A stretch of 64,000 nt of DNA from Evansella clarkii (GCF_002019695.1 NZ_KV917376.1:2348670-2412669), one strand, 5' to 3'; shown: positions 7,548 to 17,436, numbered from the stretch's first letter. A program made the numbers and translations. The notes: a model not told the origin generated them from the sequence alone.

Positions 7548-8369
7548 CTAACTATTAAAGTTTTCAGAGAAAAATGGCAGCTTCCTCAGCTCTTGTATCC
7601 CCTGGCCCAGCTGTTGGGGATCATGGGCATCTGAACCGTAAACAAGACTGATCCCCTCTTTTTGGGCGGCTCTGATCCATTCTTCCGGCGGATAAAGTTC
7701 TCCGCAGTATGGCTTAATCAAGCCGGCCCCATTGATGTCAAGGGAATAACCTTGTTTCTTCAGAGCCTGTAATAAGGGTGTGAGATAGTTTTTATCATCA
7801 AAATGCCGTGGGAATAATTTTTGAAACTTCCTAACAAGTGTAATATGACCTATCCTCTTCGGCTTGTACGGTCCGAGGTCGGCTTCGACGGAACAAAGCA
7901 GCGTATCATAATATTTTTTATAAACAGCCTCGAGAGAAGAAAATTTCTCTGTCAGCAGTTTGAATGAATCAGGCGAATAGTCCAGGCAAATATAGCGGTT
8001 GTCCGGCAGTCTTAGAAAATGAACCGATAAAATTGCCTCATCCAGCTCTTTCCCCCAATTATCGAGAAACTCTTTTGTTTCTCCTTCAAATCCTTCAATA
8101 AAATCAACTTCAAGCCCAATATTAATTTCTATATCCCTTCGGTAACGTTCTTTTAATTGTCTTAAGTCTCTTATGTATGAAGGCAGGTCCCTGAGCTGCA
8201 TTGCAGAGTCTTTTTCAGGTACAGGATCGGTAAAAGGTGCAGGAAGTGGGGCATGCTCTGTAAAAGTCATGCTTTTATATCCAAGGGAAATCGCTTTGTT
8301 TATGTATTTTTCAAAAGCGTCGCCAGAACCATGGGGACAGTATGGGGAATGTATGTGCCCGTCTCTCAT
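7548..8369 (-). CDS. hisJ: Histidinol-phosphatase, PHP family
   Basis: A 273-residue PHP-family phosphatase that hydrolyses L-histidinol phosphate in histidine biosynthesis. Metal-binding motifs are visible: DGHIHSPYCPHG (H5, H7), TFTEHAP (about residue 39), SVHFL (about 115) and YGSDAHDP (about 245-251). ACAGGAGTG lies upstream of the ATG. It is separate from any his operon, as in Bacillus, and sits between refZ and ezrA as in B. subtilis. Confidence 0.92.
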   Translation of the reverse strand: MRDGHIHSPYCPHGSGDAFEKYINKAISLGYKSMTFTEHAPLPAPFTDPVPEKDSAMQLRDLPSYIRDLRQLKERYRRDIEINIGLEVDFIEGFEGETKEFLDNWGKELDEAILSVHFLRLPDNRYICLDYSPDSFKLLTEKFSSLEAVYKKYYDTLLCSVEADLGPYKPKRIGHITLVRKFQKLFPRHFDDKNYLTPLLQALKKQGYSLDINGAGLIKPYCGELYPPEEWIRAAQKEGISLVYGSDAHDPQQLGQGIQELRKLPFFSENFNS

Positions 8370-8497
8370 TTAATAACACTCCTGTTTAAAGTTTTTAGTT
8401 GAAAACACAACAAAAAATGCGTAAAAAGTTATATGAAATTACCCTCCAGTTACATTACGATAAAAAATAAGAGAAATTGATCAAAAAAAGATAGATT

Positions 8498-8526
8498 TTG
8501 TAAGTAATTTCTTGTTTTTCTATGCT
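8498..8526 (+). promoter_or_regulatory. Putative sigma-A promoter of ezrA
   Basis: TTGTAA (8498-8503), a 17-base spacer and TATGCT (8521-8526). A second TATACT near 8548 could act as an alternative -10. Confidence 0.5.
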
Positions 8527-8637
8527 AAGATAAGATTATCTATTTATTATACTAACAATTCAAATTTTGTCGATGTATGAAATTTTATAAATAACCGGAT
8601 CACGAAATAAAAAAACTAATAAAAGGAGAGGCCTTCA

Positions 8638-10338
8638 ATGATATTTTACGTTATTTATGCATCCATAGTTGTCTTTCTGCTTGCAATCATTTACGGGGCA
8701 TGGTCCAGAAAGGCGATCTATAAAGAAGTGGACAGGCTTGAAAACAGAAAAATACAGCTTATGAACGAGCCTGTGACCGAGGAACTTTCTAAGATTAAAT
8801 CACTTAAAATGTCAGGGGAGACGGAGGAAAGGTTTGAGCAATGGCGCAAAGAATGGGATGAAATAGTCACAGTTCAGCTGCCTGATATAGAAGAAAAGCT
8901 GTTTGACATCGAAGAATCTGCAAATAGGTACAGATTTAATAAAGGAAGAAGGATTGCCCGCTTTGTTGATGAGGAGCTTAACAATCTGGATACACATTTG
9001 AAAGAAATGTTTGCAGATGTGGAGCAGCTCATCGACAGTGAGGAACAAAACCGGCAGGACATACATAGTGTCAAGGATTTGTACCAGGAGACGAAGAAAA
9101 AAATGTGGGCGCAGCGAGGGATACTTGGAGCTGCTGGCGCGAATGCTGAAAAACGAATTCAGGATCTCCAGGAGCTCTTTACATCTTTTGAGGAAGAGAC
9201 GGATCAGGGGAACTACCTCCAGGCAAGGGAAATCCTGCTCCAATTAAAAGAAGAGATTGGTTTCATTAATGAGGCGATGGAAAAGGCGCCGGAATTCCTT
9301 GTTCTTCTTCAGAGAGAATTGCCCGCACAGCTGCAGGAACTGGAGAGAGGTTTCGAAGAGATGGAAAAGGAAGGGTATAACCTTGAACATTTCTCTGTTA
9401 AATGGCAGACGGAAGAGCTGAAAAAGCAGATCGGAACGCTGCTTCCGCTGGCTGAGGAGCTTAAACTCAATGAGGTGGCAGAGCCGGTTGATTCTATTCA
9501 GAAAAATATTAATGAAATATACGAGAAGCTTGAGTATGAAGCTCTGTCTAAGCAATACTCGGAAAAAGAACTGCCGGTACTGGAGCAGAAACTCGTGGCC
9601 ATGTCGGAACAGTATGAAGCACTCATAAAAGAAATAGAAACACTGAAGCTTAGTTACAGGCTGACAGAAGAAGACGACGATAATCTTTTGAAAACAGAGA
9701 AGCAGTTCAAATCACTGGTGAACCAGTATACAGTAATCAAGGCGTCTGCTGAGGAAAAGAAACAATCATTTACCTCAATCAGAAAGCTGATTGAAGAGTT
9801 TAACGGAAAACTGGCTGAAGCGGAAAAGGATATGGCGGACAGAAAAGAACGCCTCAATCATCTGAGAAGTGATGAGCGGGATGCTGGAGAAACAATCAGG
9901 CAACTCAGGGAAACACTCCTGTCAGGACGTAAGAAACTAAACAAGAGCAATCTTCCTGGTGTACCATCTGAACTGCTGGGGGAACTTGAGGAAGCTGGAA
10001 AAGCTGTAGAAGAGGCAGCAAAGAAATTAAATGAACTTCCTCTTTCTATGGATGAAATCAGAATTAAAGTGGAAGAAGCAACGAAACATGTAGAAAGCTG
10101 TACAGAGTTGCTTAACAAGGTTATTGAAGAAGCCAGACTGGCAGAACAGGTTATCCAGTACGGCAACAGGTACAGAAACAAATACGACGAATTAAATATT
10201 AAACTTCTTCAGGCTGAAAGCTGTTTCAGGCAGTATCAGTATGAAGAAGCACTTACAACCGCACTTAAAGCAGTCGAAAAAGTTGAACCTAATGTACTTG
10301 AAAAAGTCTCTGCCAACAGAGAACTCCTGACAGTCTGA
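8638..10338 (+). CDS. ezrA: Septation ring formation regulator EzrA
   Basis: A 566-residue protein with one N-terminal transmembrane helix (residues 2-21) followed by a cytoplasmic region that is almost wholly alpha-helical with spectrin-like coiled coils (residues 25-560). EzrA is a membrane-tethered negative regulator of FtsZ ring assembly that also helps recruit PBP1. The length matches Bacillus EzrA (about 562). AAGGAGAGG precedes the ATG. A small acidic membrane protein gene follows 21 bases after the stop. Confidence 0.97.
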   Translation: MIFYVIYASIVVFLLAIIYGAWSRKAIYKEVDRLENRKIQLMNEPVTEELSKIKSLKMSGETEERFEQWRKEWDEIVTVQLPDIEEKLFDIEESANRYRFNKGRRIARFVDEELNNLDTHLKEMFADVEQLIDSEEQNRQDIHSVKDLYQETKKKMWAQRGILGAAGANAEKRIQDLQELFTSFEEETDQGNYLQAREILLQLKEEIGFINEAMEKAPEFLVLLQRELPAQLQELERGFEEMEKEGYNLEHFSVKWQTEELKKQIGTLLPLAEELKLNEVAEPVDSIQKNINEIYEKLEYEALSKQYSEKELPVLEQKLVAMSEQYEALIKEIETLKLSYRLTEEDDDNLLKTEKQFKSLVNQYTVIKASAEEKKQSFTSIRKLIEEFNGKLAEAEKDMADRKERLNHLRSDERDAGETIRQLRETLLSGRKKLNKSNLPGVPSELLGELEEAGKAVEEAAKKLNELPLSMDEIRIKVEEATKHVESCTELLNKVIEEARLAEQVIQYGNRYRNKYDELNIKLLQAESCFRQYQYEEALTTALKAVEKVEPNVLEKVSANRELLTV

Positions 10339-10359
10339 TTAATAAAGGGGGAGAATTAG

Positions 10360-10764
10360 ATGATAGCCCGATGGAGCTTGTTAATTGGAACGGCAGTCGC
10401 TTGTATTTCCGTCTGGTCCGTACTCATTTTCTCTTTTCTCCCGGACAGGGAAATTGAAACGGCGGATTTTGTTGGGGAGGGTCTGGACGTTCCTGTGGAT
10501 GAAACAGGTGATCTGGAGTCTGACAAATCCCAGGTTTTTTCTGAACTGGAAACAGATAATTTTGAAGATCCGGGGCTTAAGGATCATACGGACAGGGAAA
10601 CAGAAGACCGCTCCGGAGTGGACTCTCTGACAAACGAACAAATAACTGAAAACAGACAATTTGCTGTCAGAGGTATACATCCTGGCGATTTTAATGATAT
10701 CGCACCAGATAAAATTATTTCTGTGGATGACCTTATTGAAAGAATCAGTAATGAATCCGATTAA
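10360..10764 (+). CDS. Small acidic single-pass membrane protein downstream of ezrA
   Basis: A 134-residue protein with one N-terminal hydrophobic helix (about residues 5-26) and a strongly acidic, low-complexity exterior or cytoplasmic tail (residues 30-134). An AAAGGGGGAG site precedes the ATG. It starts 21 bases after ezrA and shares its terminator at 10771-10812, so it is probably co-transcribed with ezrA. I do not recognise the family; B. subtilis has no counterpart here that I can recall. The division context is suggestive only. Confidence 0.7.
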   Translation: MIARWSLLIGTAVACISVWSVLIFSFLPDREIETADFVGEGLDVPVDETGDLESDKSQVFSELETDNFEDPGLKDHTDRETEDRSGVDSLTNEQITENRQFAVRGIHPGDFNDIAPDKIISVDDLIERISNESD

Positions 10765-10770
10765 GGAAAG

Positions 10771-10812
10771 AAAAAGCAGAAACGGAGAGAGCCGTTTCTG
10801 CTTTTTGTTTTT
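10771..10812 (+). terminator. Rho-independent terminator of the ezrA unit
   Basis: AAAAAGCAGAAACGG (10771-10785) pairs with CCGTTTCTGCTTTTT, followed by GTTTTTT. Confidence 0.85.
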
Positions 10813-11032
10813 TCCTCTTATCAGAGGACCCGCATTTTTCAATCGTGTAATTATAATTTTAAAGAAGGGGACGATTACTTACCGGCTGCCGAGACAGCGT
10901 TTACATTTTAAGAAATGCAGTTACACCGGTGACTTTTGATTATATCGCCGTCAATTTCTTCTAAGCCCCTCCATTTGTTTGTTTTCGTGCCAAGTAACAC
11001 AAGCATTACACTGTAAGTTACGTTGAGATTGT
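10813..11032. other. Convergent gap with no recognised feature
   Basis: The remaining bases between the ezrA terminator and the brnQ stop show no convincing gene, hairpin or repeat. Confidence 0.5.
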
Positions 11033-12337
11033 TCATATTTTACGCGTTAGAATGCCCCCAATTATACCTCCAATTACAGCCGGAATGAGCCAGGCGATTC
11101 CGTATGCTGAAAGAGGCAAAGCATCCATTAAAGGCTGAAACAAACCAGAGAAGAGAGCTGTGCCGCTCAAACCATCAGGAATACTGACGAGGGCCGCTCC
11201 TGCAACTGCTCCTTTAAAAACTCCGGAGGACTCATTGAACCTGTCTTTCGCTAACGACAGAATTATAAGCACTATAGCAACAGGGTACAGCATAATAAGC
11301 ATAGGCAGAGAGAACTGGATAAGCTGAGTAAGCCCCATGTTAGCCATAAGAAGGCTGAACAATGTTATGGCTGCTGTAGTAACAGAATAATTCAAGGATG
11401 GAATAAGCTTGTTTAGAAATTCCCCGAACGCCGAAATTAACCCTACTGCAGTAGTTAAGCACGCTAAAGTGATTACTACAGACAGTAATATAATCCCACC
11501 TGTACCGAGAAGTTCATCGGCAACAGCAGTCAGGATGGCGCCGCCATTTTCCTGGTATCCAATTACGCTGACGCTGGATGCTCCAAGAAATGCAAGGGAG
11601 AAATAAACGAACATTAACCCTGTTCCGGCAATAAGCCCTGCCTGGATCGTCCGCTTTGTAAGTTCATCTTTTGACGTGATACCTCTTTCCTTCAGCCTTG
11701 AAATTATTACAATTCCAAAAACAAGAGCAGCTATAGCGTCCATCGTTAAATAACCTTCCTGAAAGCCTCGGAAAAAAGCGAATTCCTCGTATGCTTCAGC
11801 TGGAGAAGCCGGCTCTCCCATTGGACGGATCAGGCCTGTGCCAGCTAATACCGCAATGACGAAAAGAAGAACAGGCGTAATAACTTTTCCAATTCTCCCT
11901 ACCAGTTTTGCGGGGTTCAGGCTTAGCCAGTAACTTATCCCAAAAAAGATGAACGTAAACAAAAATAAAGATACAGGGGAAGCTTCGCTCATATATGGGA
12001 GCACACCTGTTTCATAAGCAACAGAACCAGTACGGGGGATTCCGAATAAAGGGCCGATTGCTAAATAAACAGCCAGAGAAAAAACTATGGCAAATAACGG
12101 ACTAACCCGTTTGGATATATGCTGAAGATCTCCTCCTGACTTTGCGATGGCTATAATAGCTAAAACAGGCAATCCTACTCCTGTAACTAAAAAACCAGCT
12201 GCTGCGGTCCATACTGCGCTTCCGGCTTCCTGCCCAAGAGCAGGGGGGAAAATTAAGTTTCCTGCACCAAGGAACAATGCGAACATCATTAGCCCGATTG
12301 CCAAGGTCTCTTTAACAGAAATAGTATTTTTATCCAT
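11033..12337 (-). CDS. brnQ: Branched-chain amino acid:Na+/H+ symporter, BrnQ/BraB family
   Basis: A 434-residue polytopic membrane protein with about 12 hydrophobic segments, of the LIVCS family that imports leucine, isoleucine and valine with a cation. Characteristic segments are LFLGAGNLIFPPALGQEAG (about residues 20-38) and GPLFGIPRTGSVAYETGVLP (about 95-114). GGAGGGTAACA precedes the ATG. In B. subtilis braB also lies between ezrA and nifZ. The 357-base gap to the divergent nifZ gives room for regulation, but I found no clear T-box or CodY site. Confidence 0.93.
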   Translation of the reverse strand: MDKNTISVKETLAIGLMMFALFLGAGNLIFPPALGQEAGSAVWTAAAGFLVTGVGLPVLAIIAIAKSGGDLQHISKRVSPLFAIVFSLAVYLAIGPLFGIPRTGSVAYETGVLPYMSEASPVSLFLFTFIFFGISYWLSLNPAKLVGRIGKVITPVLLFVIAVLAGTGLIRPMGEPASPAEAYEEFAFFRGFQEGYLTMDAIAALVFGIVIISRLKERGITSKDELTKRTIQAGLIAGTGLMFVYFSLAFLGASSVSVIGYQENGGAILTAVADELLGTGGIILLSVVITLACLTTAVGLISAFGEFLNKLIPSLNYSVTTAAITLFSLLMANMGLTQLIQFSLPMLIMLYPVAIVLIILSLAKDRFNESSGVFKGAVAGAALVSIPDGLSGTALFSGLFQPLMDALPLSAYGIAWLIPAVIGGIIGGILTRKI

Positions 12338-12694
12338 AGTTGTTACCCTCCGGGTGTTATACAGGCCATGTCATGTTAAGGTCTATGTTGAGTTTGTAAA
12401 AGGGGACCAATTGAGGCGAGCCAAAATCAACATCAAAGTGTAACAGTGCCTATATAATTTAATATTTGACAATAACGTCGGAAAAACACAGACGATAAGA
12501 ATTATATAATAAATTCAATAATTGTAAACAGTTAAAATTAAATAAAATCAATGCAATTATATATGCGATAATTTGTTTTTCCTTTGCACCCCGGTATGTT
12601 ATGATTAATTGTTGCAGCCTGTCCCTCTTATTCGAGAGGATAATAATGGCTATAATCGACATATATAATATTGGAAGAAAAAGGAGAAAAAACG
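12338..12694. promoter_or_regulatory. Divergent intergenic region brnQ / nifZ
   Basis: AT-rich region holding the promoters of both divergent genes. On the plus strand TATAAT near 12652 lies 17 bases after a weak -35 (TTATTC), and a short hairpin CCTCT/AGAGG (12624-12639) lies just upstream. Nothing stronger was seen. Confidence 0.35.
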
Positions 12695-13840
12695 ATGATT
12701 TACTTTGATAACAGTGCTACAACCCGCCCATACCCAGAAGTAACTGACACATATTTGAAAGTGTCTACAGAATATTTTGGCAACCCCTCCTCCCTCCATC
12801 CTTTAGGGAAGATATCTGAGCGCCTTCTAGTCCAGGCAAGGGAGCGGGCGGCAGAGTTATTGAAGGTAAACCCATCAGAAATTCTTTTTACTTCCGGGGG
12901 AACTGAAAGTAATAATCTCGCGATAAAAGGAACTGCCCATCAGTACCAGGGCAGGGGTAATCATTTAATTACCTCCAGTACAGAACATGCTTCATCATTG
13001 GAAGCATTTCAGCAGCTGGAGAAAGAGGGCTTCAGAGTATCATACCTTGACCCTGATAATAATGGGATAATTACTGCTGAACAGGTAAAAGAAGAACTTA
13101 CAGACGAAACTATTCTCGTCTCTCTTATACATGTCCATAATGAAACAGGAAGTATACAGCCTGTTCAGGAAATTGGCGAAGTGCTCTCTCATCACCCAAA
13201 AGTATTGTTTCATGTTGATCATGTACAGGGAGCGGCAAAAGTGCCCCTGGACTTCAGAACTGCAAAGGTGGATTTATGTACATTATCCGCTCATAAATTT
13301 CATGGCATGAAAGGTAGCGGAATATTATATGTGAGAAACGGTGTCAGGCTCCATTCTCTTCTGTCCGGCGGCAGCCAGGAGAGAGGAATCAGAGCAGGTA
13401 CTGAGAATGTTGCCGGTGTTACCGCTATGATAAAAGCTCTGAGAATGAGTATGGGGAAATCTGAAACTTTCCTCCCTCAAATCAGAAAAATAAATCGCTG
13501 GATTGAACAGGAATGCAGTAATATTCCAGGTGTGGTTATAAACTCACCAGAGGAGCGGGCACCGCATATTCTCAATATTTCTGTACCTGGCATAAAACCG
13601 GAAGTAATGGTTCAGGCCCTTGCGGAAAAAGATATTTATGTCTCAACAAAGTCTGCCTGCTCCAGCCGGGAGACGGAACCGAGCAGGACATTGATCGCAA
13701 TGGGCTACGATAAGGAGACAGCATCAAGTGCTTTAAGGATTTCTTTAACATACGAAAATACATTTGAAGAAGCGGAGAGGTTTATTGCTGAATTCAGTGA
13801 TATTGTTGCTTCTCTGAAAAAGGTGGTAAACAAACAATGA
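12695..13840 (+). CDS. nifZ: Cysteine desulfurase supplying sulfur to ThiI (NifZ/IscS type)
   Basis: A 381-residue class V PLP aminotransferase that removes sulfur from cysteine as a persulfide. Visible are YFDNSATTRP (residues 3-12), the stacking His98 in STEHASS, the PLP lysine K201 in SAHKFHG and the persulfide Cys322 in STKSACSSR. The ATG at 12695 is chosen because AAGGAG lies eight bases upstream; a TTG at 12671 would add eight residues without a site. Its last codon overlaps thiI by four bases (ATGA), so the two are translationally coupled, fitting sulfur handover to ThiI. Confidence 0.95.
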   Translation: MIYFDNSATTRPYPEVTDTYLKVSTEYFGNPSSLHPLGKISERLLVQARERAAELLKVNPSEILFTSGGTESNNLAIKGTAHQYQGRGNHLITSSTEHASSLEAFQQLEKEGFRVSYLDPDNNGIITAEQVKEELTDETILVSLIHVHNETGSIQPVQEIGEVLSHHPKVLFHVDHVQGAAKVPLDFRTAKVDLCTLSAHKFHGMKGSGILYVRNGVRLHSLLSGGSQERGIRAGTENVAGVTAMIKALRMSMGKSETFLPQIRKINRWIEQECSNIPGVVINSPEERAPHILNISVPGIKPEVMVQALAEKDIYVSTKSACSSRETEPSRTLIAMGYDKETASSALRISLTYENTFEEAERFIAEFSDIVASLKKVVNKQ

Positions 13841-15045
13841 ATTACAATCATATCTTAATACGGTATGCAGAACTGGCTCTGAAAGGAAAGAACAGAAAAG
13901 AATTTGAAAAAAAACTTCAGGACAATCTTAAAAGAGCTCTGAAGAAATTCCCGGAAACAAAAGTGATAAGATCATTTGGAAGAATGTTTATCGAACTGAA
14001 TGGCGCAGATGAGGAAGCAGTTTCCAGCCGTCTGAAAGATATATTTGGCATACATTCCTTCAGTCCGGCGTTAAAACTGGAACTTGACCAGGAACGTATT
14101 GATGAAGGTGCATTATGGGCAATAAAAGATGCACTCCCTGAAGAAAGAGGGACTTTTAAAGTATCTGTAAAAAGGGCGAATAAAACTTTTCCGAAAAGAT
14201 CCCAGGAACTGAATTACCATATCGGCTCTCATATTTTGAGAAATACGAAAGAGCTGACAGTTGATGTGCATAACCCGGATGTGGAAGTTAAAGTAGAGAT
14301 CAGGGATGAAGCCTGCTACATTATGTGCAAAACAAGAAAAGGGGCAGGCGGCCTTCCTGTTGGTACAGCCGGGAAAGTAATGCTTATGCTTTCCGGGGGT
14401 ATTGACAGTCCTGTTGCAGGATATCTTGCTTTAAAAAGAGGGGTGGAGCTCGAAGCTATCCATTTCCACAGCCCTCCGTTCACAAATGAACGGGCGAGAC
14501 AGAAAGTGGAAGATTTAGCCCGTGTGCTTACAAGATTCGGGGGCAGGATCAAACTGCACATCGTCCCTTTTACTGCAGCCCAGCAGGAGATTCATAAGAA
14601 AGTGCCAGATAACTATGAAATGACAATTATGCGCCGGTTCATGCTGCGGATTGCAGAAGCGGCAGCTGAAAAAAATGGAGCTCTCGCTCTTGTTAACGGG
14701 GAAAGCCTCGGCCAGGTTGCCAGCCAGACGCTCCACAGCATGCATACAATAAATGAAGTTACTAATTTGCCGATACTCAGGCCGCTGGTAACAATGGACA
14801 AACTGGAGGTCATTGAGATCGCCAGAAATATTGGCACTTACGAATTATCGATCCTGCCTTATGAAGATTGCTGTACTATTTTCCTGCCGCCTCAGACAAA
14901 AACACGGCCATCCATTAGAAAAGCGGCAGCTTATGAGCAGGCGATTGATGTAGATAAGTATGTAAGTGAAGCAGTGGAAGGAATTGAAACAGTAATTATC
15001 AAACACGATACTAATATAGAAAAAGAGTTTGAGGATCTTTTTTAA
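13837..15045 (+). CDS. thiI: tRNA 4-thiouridine synthetase / thiamine sulfur carrier protein ThiI
   Basis: A 402-residue ThiI with an N-terminal ferredoxin-like region, a THUMP domain (about 60-165) and a PP-loop ATP pyrophosphatase (LSGGIDSPVAG at about 185-195). It makes s4U8 in tRNA and contributes to the thiazole of thiamine. Like B. subtilis ThiI it ends without the C-terminal rhodanese domain found in E. coli, so the persulfide must come from the coupled desulfurase. The DCCTIFLPP motif lies near residues 345-353. Confidence 0.96.
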   Translation: MNYNHILIRYAELALKGKNRKEFEKKLQDNLKRALKKFPETKVIRSFGRMFIELNGADEEAVSSRLKDIFGIHSFSPALKLELDQERIDEGALWAIKDALPEERGTFKVSVKRANKTFPKRSQELNYHIGSHILRNTKELTVDVHNPDVEVKVEIRDEACYIMCKTRKGAGGLPVGTAGKVMLMLSGGIDSPVAGYLALKRGVELEAIHFHSPPFTNERARQKVEDLARVLTRFGGRIKLHIVPFTAAQQEIHKKVPDNYEMTIMRRFMLRIAEAAAEKNGALALVNGESLGQVASQTLHSMHTINEVTNLPILRPLVTMDKLEVIEIARNIGTYELSILPYEDCCTIFLPPQTKTRPSIRKAAAYEQAIDVDKYVSEAVEGIETVIIKHDTNIEKEFEDLF

Positions 15046-15150
15046 CAACTAATCCGATTTATAGTGAATCCAAATCTTTAGCTTAAATACTGAAACTGGG
15101 AAATCGGTAATTTAATTTCCAAAAATTGGTCCTGTAACCATCTTTTTAAC

Positions 15151-15181
15151 TGAATTTTTCCCTTTAACTTTGTACAATCTA
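15151..15181 (+). promoter_or_regulatory. Possible forespore (sigma-G type) promoter of the SASP gene
   Basis: TGAAT at about 15151 and CAATCTA at 15175-15181 resemble a sigma-G promoter (gnATR and CATnnTA), but the spacing is slightly long and the start would fall right at the ribosome binding site. Expected from SASP biology; weakly supported by sequence. Confidence 0.3.
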
Positions 15182-15204
15182 TGATTACAAGGGAGGTGAA
15201 AAAG

Positions 15205-15405
15205 ATGGCGAACAACAACAGTTCTAACCAATTATTAGTCCCTGGTGTACAACAAGCTTTAGATCAAATGAAATATGAGATTGCTCAGGAGTTTGGCGTA
15301 CAGCTAGGTGCTGACACAACATCCCGGGCTAACGGATCAGTAGGTGGAGAGATTACTAAACGTTTAGTTTCAATGGCTCAGCAGCAAATGAGTGGAAACC
15401 GTTAA
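15205..15405 (+). CDS. sspA: Alpha/beta-type small acid-soluble spore protein
   Basis: A 66-residue SASP that coats spore DNA and protects it from UV and chemicals. The GPR protease site region [16 protein letters not shown] (residues 24-39) and [12 protein letters not shown] are diagnostic. The ATG at 15205 follows GGGAGGTG by six bases; an earlier in-frame ATG at 15181 lacks a site and would place the ribosome binding site inside the gene. B. subtilis sspA is likewise next to thiI. A terminator follows at once. Confidence 0.95.
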   Translation: MANNNSSNQLLVPGVQQALDQMKYEIAQEFGVQLGADTTSRANGSVGGEITKRLVSMAQQQMSGNR

Positions 15406-15423
15406 TAAAATAAGTGGAACAAA

Positions 15424-15457
15424 GAAAGCATCTTCCGGTTTCGGGGGATGCTTTTTA
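15424..15457 (+). terminator. Terminator of the SASP gene
   Basis: AAAGCATCTTCCGG folds with GGGGGATGCTTT around TTTC, followed by TTAA. Confidence 0.75.
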
Positions 15458-15484
15458 AGAGCTTCTAACTTCCTTATAAAAATG

Positions 15485-15645
15485 GTTCTGTTGAAGGCTG
15501 ATGTTGACTGTGCGTGTAATGTTGATTATCGCGAAAGGTACGAGCGAGACTGTCTCTTCCTCTGCCAGTTAAGCTCTGCAGAGTATACGTCGAGACGAAG
15601 CACATGCTCTTTCCTGCAGGAATAGCATTAGCTGCGAGTGAAATA
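15485..15645. repeat. Dispersed repeat family 3, copy 1
   Basis: Shares GCTGATGTTGA, GCGAGACTGTCTCTTCCTCT, TATACGTCGAGAC, ATGCTCTT and GGAATAGCA in the same order with 43192-43345. It fills most of the 349-base gap between the SASP gene and ytcJ. Contains CGAGAC/GTCTC inverted motifs but no gene. Confidence 0.75.
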
Positions 15646-15754
15646 TCATATGATTAAATAAATCTTTGTTTTTTATTAAAATCTGATTGTGTGATACTCT
15701 TAATATGGAAAATATCAGCAGTTAAAAGAGAATAAATGGCAGGAGGGGCAGGCT

Positions 15755-17377
15755 GTGGGAACACTGTGGTACGGTGGTAAAGTGAGAACAATGGAGAATG
15801 AGCATGATAGTAAGGAAGCGGTTTTTGTAAAAGATGGAATCATTCGGGGGACAGGGACAAAAGAACAATTGCTATCCGAATTCAAGGAAGAAATTACGAG
15901 GATGGAAAATATGGAAGGGGCAGTTATGTACCCTGGTTTTACTGACAGTCATCTACATATGGTCGGGCACGGGGAGAAACTCCTGAAACTCGATCTCTCC
16001 GAAATAGACAGTATAGAAATACTCAAAAACACCTTGTTTGAAGCCGCTGCCAAACTTCCGCCGGGGGAGTGGCTCATTGGAGAAGGGTTTAATGAAAATT
16101 TATATGCAGAGGCAAAAGTGCCGGACAGACATATTCTGGATGAAGTAACGACAGAACACCCGATTATTTTATCCCGAGTTTGCCGCCATGCTCTCGTTAC
16201 AAATTCATACGGCCTAAAGCTTGCGGGAATAACGAGGGAAACTCCGGAACCATCAGGCGGGATAATCGTTAAGGATAATACAGGAGCGCCTACTGGATAT
16301 TTGCTGGACCAGGCACAGGATTTAATCCGGGAAGCGGCTCCGGCTATAAGCTTAAATTATGTTAAAAAGGCTCTGGGAACATCGATAGATGACTTGTTAA
16401 GCAAGGGTTTTGTTGGAGGGCATACAGAAGACCTGAATTATTACGGAGATCCTTCAGGCACACTGGCGGCTTTCTATGAAAAAATTGATGGGAAGAAAGT
16501 GAAGTTTCGTGCTAATCTTCTTATACACCATGAAGTTGCAGAACAAATACTGTCTGAAATAAGTGCCAGCACAGAACAAAATAATTTTGTGGAACCAGGT
16601 TCCGTAAAGATTTTTGCAGATGGTGCTCTTGGGGGGAGAACTGCTCTCCTCAGCGAACCTTATGCAGATGATGAAACAACAAAGGGAGTGGCCATTTATT
16701 CCCGGGAGGAACTGCAGGACATTGTAAAAAAAGCCAGGAAGTTAAATATGCCGATTGCTGTACATACAATAGGGGACGCCGCACTTGAGCTTGCAATTGA
16801 CATTATTGAAAAATACCCGCCATTATTAAAGGGTCAGCGTGACAGGCTTATTCACATTCAGGTTGCAAGAGAAGACTTAATTCACAGGATGAAAAAGCTT
16901 CCTGTTATTCTGGATCTCCAGCCAAGATTTGTTGCTTCTGATTTTCCATGGGTGATAGACAGGCTCGGCAAAGAAAGAATGAAGTATTCTTTCGCCTGGA
17001 AGACCTTGCTTGATGCAGGATTAATCTGTGCCGGTGGTTCTGATGCTCCGATAGAGCCGGTGGATCCCTTGTTGGGCATTCATGCTGCTGTCACAAGAAG
17101 GAAGCCGGAAGAAAAACACGAAGGTTACTATCCTGAGCAGAAGCTCACGTTATATGAGGCTCTGCGTTTATATACGTACGGCAGCGCTCAGGCAGCAGGT
17201 AAAGAAAAGAAGCAGGGGCTTATCAGAAGTGGCTATACTGCTGATTTTACCATTTTAAGCGAAGATCTTTTTGAGCTGGATCCGGATGAATGGCTCAAGG
17301 TGAAAGTTGAAAAAACTGTGGTGGATGACACGGTAATGTATGACAGGAAAACAGGTACGGTAACCATGCAGAATTAA
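15755..17377 (+). CDS. ytcJ: Metal-dependent amidohydrolase, YtcJ type
   Basis: A 540-residue amidohydrolase-superfamily protein. The metal-binding motif is FTDSHLHMVGHGE (about residues 66-78), followed downstream by IHIQ and a late GGSDAPIEP (about 428-436) with the catalytic Asp. YtcJ-like enzymes hydrolyse N-acyl or formamide-type substrates, but the natural substrate is generally unknown. A GTG at 15755 follows AGGAGGGG. It is convergent with the NAD kinase gene and shares the hairpin between them. Position matches B. subtilis ytcJ. Confidence 0.85.
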   Translation: MGTLWYGGKVRTMENEHDSKEAVFVKDGIIRGTGTKEQLLSEFKEEITRMENMEGAVMYPGFTDSHLHMVGHGEKLLKLDLSEIDSIEILKNTLFEAAAKLPPGEWLIGEGFNENLYAEAKVPDRHILDEVTTEHPIILSRVCRHALVTNSYGLKLAGITRETPEPSGGIIVKDNTGAPTGYLLDQAQDLIREAAPAISLNYVKKALGTSIDDLLSKGFVGGHTEDLNYYGDPSGTLAAFYEKIDGKKVKFRANLLIHHEVAEQILSEISASTEQNNFVEPGSVKIFADGALGGRTALLSEPYADDETTKGVAIYSREELQDIVKKARKLNMPIAVHTIGDAALELAIDIIEKYPPLLKGQRDRLIHIQVAREDLIHRMKKLPVILDLQPRFVASDFPWVIDRLGKERMKYSFAWKTLLDAGLICAGGSDAPIEPVDPLLGIHAAVTRRKPEEKHEGYYPEQKLTLYEALRLYTYGSAQAAGKEKKQGLIRSGYTADFTILSEDLFELDPDEWLKVKVEKTVVDDTVMYDRKTGTVTMQN

Positions 17378-17385
17378 AACGAAAG

Positions 17386-17416
17386 AGGCAGGGACGAAAA
17401 ATCTTCTGCCCTGCCT
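17386..17416. terminator. Shared hairpin terminator between ytcJ and nadK
   Basis: AGGCAGGG (17386-17393) pairs with CCCTGCCT (17409-17416). T-rich sequence follows on the minus strand, so it fits nadK best. Confidence 0.55.
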
Positions 17417-17436
17417 GGAAAATTATAAGACTTAGA

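Noticed and set aside
12467-12530. TTGACA near 12467 as a nifZ promoter
   Set aside because: The next TATAAT is about 33 bases away, far too distant for a sigma-A promoter.
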